Shown: piece after piece, positions 60,516-64,000 of the stretch
Layout of the letters: every line of letters starts with the position of its first letter
How positions within the stretch are numbered: position 1 is the first letter of the stretch
From: Thiorhodovibrio litoralis
GTDB taxonomy: Bacteria > Pseudomonadota > Gammaproteobacteria > Chromatiales > Chromatiaceae
DNA: 64,000 nt
Direction: 5' to 3'
NCBI RefSeq assembly: GCF_033954455.1
Contig: NZ_CP121473.1
Location: forward strand, 2,342,501-2,406,500
Notes under the pieces: generated by a model
Databases searched by the model: none
The model's input: the letters and a program-made list of their open reading frames with translations, nothing else
Told to the model about the DNA's origin: nothing
Made by a program: the position numbers and the translations under genes

Positions 60516-63282
60516 GTCTGATCCCGTGCTGTCCGATACATCTTTGGTGCAGGCACGTTCGCGCTCGCCGGCTTTTCGCCTGTTGGCCTCGGTAGTCAGC
60601 CTGGCCGTGGCCTGGACACCCTGGGCGCTGATCTGGGGGGATGAACTCGCGGACCTCGGGCGGGAAGGGCAGGCGTTCGGCGCCTCGCAAAGCGCTGCCT
60701 TTGTCGTTCCGCAGATCAATGGCGGCACCCTGACGTTTCCGGGCAATGGTGGGAACGACTCAGTCACCATCGAAGGGCTGTTTCCGGGTGCCTCCGCAGT
60801 CTCAGCTGAGGATTTCAGTGCCTTTTATGACAACGCGGCCGGTCTGGGTGCTCAGGGTCAGGCGGTGCAGGCCGATCTGCTCCAGACCGATTCCGCCCAT
60901 GGCGCGGCTTTCGAGAGCTTGCACGGCAGCTTCGGTGTGTCGGACATGGACCTGCGCGCTGATCCCCTGTGGTCGCAGTCCGACCCGCTGCTGTCCGACA
61001 TGGCTGGCATGACGGAGACCTTCAGCGATTGCTCGGTGGAATCCCAGTTTGCCAGCGGCAGCCGCAAGGCCCATCTGCCGGAGATTGAAACCTGTCAGCA
61101 GGTGCAGCAGGGTGGTTCCTGCCTGATCCGGCATGCCTATAGATTACCGCCGGCGGAAACCAGCGTCTCCGTTTCTGGCGACGCCGAGCTGACCTCCTGT
61201 GGGAATGGCTGTCTGGAAGTGGTCTTCGCGTTTCAGGGCTCCGATCCTGAGCCGTCCTGCCCGACCTGCGGTTTCCCACCGCCACGAACCTTCGGCTTCG
61301 CCATCACGGAGCCCGAGCGCGTCGAGCGGATTGGCGTGTCGGTCAGCGCGCAGGATGCCGATTTTGAATCAGTCTGCGGCACGGATTGCACCCTCATCGC
61401 GATGGAGCAGTCCTGGGGCGTCACTTTCCCCGGCTATCACGACGCCGACAGCAGCCAGACTCTCGGCGACGGCATTACCCGAGACCCCCTGTCGGATCGA
61501 AACCTGACCTCTGGCTTGCGCAACGGTGGTCAGTTCCAGGTCACCAACGCCGCGCGCGTCCAGACCGACGCTGGTCAGTGGTTCGTCGCCGCAGGCCCGG
61601 TCCAGATCCGCGTGCGTATCGAGCTGACACCCCGGCCGCTGACCGACCAGGGCTGGGATGCCACGCCGTCCTGTATTCACCTGGCCGAAACCATCCGCCC
61701 GGATGGATTCTGCACCGGCACCGCCGCCTGCTCAGGCGCGCCGGCGCTGGATGCCAATGGCTGTTACAACGCCATGGGCGTGCGCCTGTGTTCTTCCGAC
61801 TTTGGTTCCAATCCGGTCCACTGGCTCAACCCCTTCTGCCGCGAGATCGCCATTGAGGCCGAGTGCGCCGGGTTTAACAGCGGCCCCATGTCCTGCTGGA
61901 CCGATCCCCAGGGCGAGACCCACTGTCCCTATAACCCCGGCGACATCGCCGATGACTGCGCCATGCTGGCCGGTGATCCCCGTTGTCAGTTCCAGGATTC
62001 CGTCTGCGTCGAAGGCGCCCGCGATCCCCATGGCCTGTGCTATGTCAACGAGTCGCGCTACGACTGCGGCACCGACACCGAGATTCCGGCCATCGCCCGC
62101 CAGACCGAGATGGCCTGCGCCGGCCCGGTGCGCTGTCTCGGCGATGATTGCCTGGATTTGACCTATGAGCAGTCCGACGACTTCGCCGAAGCCGCCGCCG
62201 CGCTGCAGGCTGCGGAGTTTGTGCTGCTCGATTCCAACTGCACCGCGCCAGGGCAGTGCGAGGTCTTCGCCGGCGAGGCGGCGCAGTGCAAGCAGGCCGT
62301 CGGCGGGGTGGTGGATTGCTGCGAGACGCCCCAGGGCATTTCCCTGGTGGATTACATCCAACTGATGTTCATGGTCACCAAGGTCGATGCCGCCATCATG
62401 GCCTCCGAATCCGGCACGGCCCTGCGCGGCAGTTGGGAAGTCTTGCGCGATCCATTGGTGGATAGCTGGGATGCGGTCACCGATGCCTTCACCTCCGCGG
62501 CCAACAACCTGATGGGCAACACCGCCGCCTCGGCCAGCGAGGGCGCGGCGCGCTTGTCCCTGGATGCCGCCAAGCAAGCCGTGATGCGCCAGACCGTGCA
62601 GTGGGTGGCGAACATCTTTGGCGATGCCGCCGCCAATGCGCTATTCGTCACCAGCAGCGGAGGGCCGGCGGTTGTCGGCGGCACCGTGCAGGCGGGACAA
62701 CTCCAGCTTGGTGGACTGCTCGGTACCACCCTCAGCTGGATCATGACCGCCTACATGATCTATACGGTTGTCATGATCCTGATCCGGATAATCTGGAAAT
62801 GCGAGCAGGATGAGTTCGAACTGGGCGCCAAGCGCGAACTGCGTTCCTGCCACTATGTCGGCAGTTACTGCAAAACGGATTTTCTGGGCCTGTGCATCGA
62901 GAAGCGCAAGAGCTACTGCTGCTTCAACAGCCCGCTGGCGCGCATCATCAACCAGCAAGCACGGGCGCAGACCGGCCATGGCTGGGGTAGCGCCAAAAGC
63001 CCGGATTGCTCGGGGCTCAGCCTGCAAGAGCTGGAAAGCCTCGACTGGGAACGGATCGATCTGTCCGAGTGGCTGGCGATCCTAGCTGAATCCGGCCAAT
63101 ACCCAACGGCGGCAAATCTGGACATCGAGACCCTGACCGGCACCGGCTCGGAGCTAAGCACCGGCGCGCGGGCCGATGCGGCCGAGCGCAGTGTGCTGCG
63201 CTCCGACGGGCTCGAGGGCGGTGACATCGTCCATGATGCCGCCGGAACCTTCTATGAGGCGTGCTCTGTCAAGCCCTTTTGA
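60502..63282 (+). CDS. traN: Mating-pair stabilisation protein TraN
   Basis: A 926-residue very cysteine-rich outer-membrane protein that stabilises donor-recipient contact. GTG 60502 follows GCAGGA and overlaps traU; a signal segment (LLASVVSLAVAWTPWALI) follows. The body has the long TraN pattern of paired cysteines (SCLIRHAYRLPP, TCGFPPP, CTGTAACSGAPALDANGC, CRFQ-like repeats, VVDCCETPQGISLVDYIQL) and the C-terminal CEQDEFELGAKRELRSCHYV then GSYCKTDFLGLCIEKRKSYC and CFNSPLARIINQQAR. Length is in the family range. Confidence 0.9.
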   Translation: MRPSESDPVLSDTSLVQARSRSPAFRLLASVVSLAVAWTPWALIWGDELADLGREGQAFGASQSAAFVVPQINGGTLTFPGNGGNDSVTIEGLFPGASAVSAEDFSAFYDNAAGLGAQGQAVQADLLQTDSAHGAAFESLHGSFGVSDMDLRADPLWSQSDPLLSDMAGMTETFSDCSVESQFASGSRKAHLPEIETCQQVQQGGSCLIRHAYRLPPAETSVSVSGDAELTSCGNGCLEVVFAFQGSDPEPSCPTCGFPPPRTFGFAITEPERVERIGVSVSAQDADFESVCGTDCTLIAMEQSWGVTFPGYHDADSSQTLGDGITRDPLSDRNLTSGLRNGGQFQVTNAARVQTDAGQWFVAAGPVQIRVRIELTPRPLTDQGWDATPSCIHLAETIRPDGFCTGTAACSGAPALDANGCYNAMGVRLCSSDFGSNPVHWLNPFCREIAIEAECAGFNSGPMSCWTDPQGETHCPYNPGDIADDCAMLAGDPRCQFQDSVCVEGARDPHGLCYVNESRYDCGTDTEIPAIARQTEMACAGPVRCLGDDCLDLTYEQSDDFAEAAAALQAAEFVLLDSNCTAPGQCEVFAGEAAQCKQAVGGVVDCCETPQGISLVDYIQLMFMVTKVDAAIMASESGTALRGSWEVLRDPLVDSWDAVTDAFTSAANNLMGNTAASASEGAARLSLDAAKQAVMRQTVQWVANIFGDAAANALFVTSSGGPAVVGGTVQAGQLQLGGLLGTTLSWIMTAYMIYTVVMILIRIIWKCEQDEFELGAKRELRSCHYVGSYCKTDFLGLCIEKRKSYCCFNSPLARIINQQARAQTGHGWGSAKSPDCSGLSLQELESLDWERIDLSEWLAILAESGQYPTAANLDIETLTGTGSELSTGARADAAERSVLRSDGLEGGDIVHDAAGTFYEACSVKPF

Positions 63283-63863
63283 AAGCCTTGTCCGATTCAG
63301 TACCGTCTAGCAAATCAGAACGTTACAGTCGTTCCCGCATTGCATGAGCGCGCAAATCGGCCGATCCGCCGCGCTTCTCTCTCCCCGAAGGGGCGGGCGT
63401 GGTTCATCGAAACGCTCGCGCATGGCAAGGCCGTCGGGCGCTGTTCAGAGGCTTGCAAATCGCGTGATCACTCACCTTGAATCGTCACAGATGCATTGGA
63501 TCTCCTTGGCGATGGCGGCCGTTTAGTCAGCGCGTTTTGCTCGGTGTCATGGGCATGGCGAGCGTTGTGACAGCCATGGGTTGTCTCGGTTTGAAAGCCG
63601 ACGGATTCTGTGCGAATCCGCTCCACCTTCTATCCGTGCCGGGAAGCCCGGTCACCTGAAATTGCATGCGATGTTCGCCGCTGAAACCGATTAAAAAGGA
63701 AAGCGCCCCTTCTTTTAAAACGGCATGACCAGGGGTCAGCCCAGGTTCCAGTCGGGCGCTTTCGACAACCTTGACCGTGATCCGTCGCGTTGCTCTCTCC
63801 TCGGGCGTTGGCGCTGTGCTTGGCCGTTGGGGGTAACTGGATGTCTTCCGCGGGCGGCGGGCC
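63283..63863 (+). other. Non-coding interval between traN and the terminal IS
   Basis: No gene that I can support. The traF/traH/traG genes expected after traN are not present before the IS. The right part is probably the outer sequence of the IS110-like element. Confidence 0.35.
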
Positions 63864-64000
63864 TTAGCCGGCTTTGAGCACCGCGCCGTCTGGGATCTCG
63901 CCCTGTTCGAGATAGCGCCACAAGGCGATGAGCAGCTTGCGCGCCAGGGCGACGATGCCGATGCGACGCATGCGTTTGCCGCCGGTGGCAAAGCGCTCGC
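63864..64000 (-). CDS. IS110-like transposase, C-terminal part (cut by window edge)
   Basis: Read from the right edge to TAA 63864: RFATGGKRMRRIGIVALARK then LLIALWRYLEQGEIP and GAVLKAG. This resembles the C-terminus of IS110/IS116-type transposases, where a basic R/K patch precedes VALARKLLI. The rest is outside the window, so the family assignment rests on 45 residues. Confidence 0.55.
   Translation of the reverse strand, partial: ERFATGGKRMRRIGIVALARKLLIALWRYLEQGEIPDGAVLKAG

Noticed and set aside
63477-63659. Short plus-strand frame with a hydrophobic stretch and cysteines after traN
   Set aside because: It starts without a ribosome site and lies in what is probably the non-coding outer part of the terminal IS; such frames often recur beside IS copies.
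1-64000. CRISPR arrays, rRNA and tRNA genes
   Set aside because: No regularly spaced repeats, no conserved rRNA stretches and no tRNA cloverleaf with a TTCGANNC arm in a plausible context were noticed while reading; a dedicated tRNA/CRISPR scan would settle this.

Overview
The window looks like chromosome from a GC-rich gammaproteobacterium, most likely a purple sulfur bacterium (Chromatiaceae-like). The grounds are a biliverdin-type phytochrome kinase, gammaproteobacterial-style chemotaxis and conjugation genes, and many hybrid kinases and c-di-GMP enzymes. That placement is inference; no rRNA or tRNA gene was seen.

Region 1 (1-17.7 kb). A transposon cut off by the left edge has inserted into the end of a bufferin-type operon (bufA1, bufB/MNIO, bufC/DUF2063), leaving only the first half of the DoxX gene. 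Upstream lie three tandem hybrid histidine kinases, the middle one a bacteriophytochrome, then a GH100 invertase, an exported peroxiredoxin-like protein and a small membrane protein. At 15.4-17.7 kb a short secreted protein and an intact DoxX gene are divergent from a SigF-type ECF sigma factor and its NrsF-type anti-sigma gene. Near-identical promoter motifs (GTAACC-N16-CGAC) face both ways here, and a variant sits upstream of bufA1, so one metal or oxidative-stress regulon probably links the two loci.

Region 2 (18-24.7 kb). Fumarase C and NAD-malic enzyme, followed by a scar of mobile-element fragments that includes a transposase-GGDEF chimeric ORF, and a PAS-PAS-GGDEF-EAL protein.

Region 3 (24.7-36.7 kb). 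A complete minus-strand chemosensory operon of unusual composition: a soluble receptor with two signalling tips, a triple-CheW protein, CheB, a HEAT-repeat protein, CheR, CheY, CheA, a small STAS-like protein, a second CheY, a membrane receptor and a ParA ATPase.

Region 4 (36.8-43.4 kb). An IS4-type element abuts a broken copper/silver-efflux locus. cusA has lost its 3' half, cusB is intact, and copA has lost its 5' half and is joined to a glycosyltransferase pseudogene carrying an in-frame TAG. An Uma2-type protein follows.

Region 5 (43.7-51.9 kb). A three-gene phosphorelay (membrane hybrid kinase, single receiver, Hpt-REC-REC-GGDEF), an IS66-like remnant and a PAS-GAF-HD-GYP protein. With the GGDEF-EAL gene this makes a dense c-di-GMP neighbourhood.

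Region 6 (52-64 kb). A 429-bp remnant with long inverted repeats and an integrase tail precedes a tightly overlapping F/SXT-type conjugation operon (dsbC, two TraV-like lipoproteins, pilin, a stand-alone RRXRR/PLMP-like small protein, traC, trbI-like, S26 peptidase, trbC-traW fusion, traU, traN). traL, E, K and B are not seen. The window ends in an IS110-like transposase tail.
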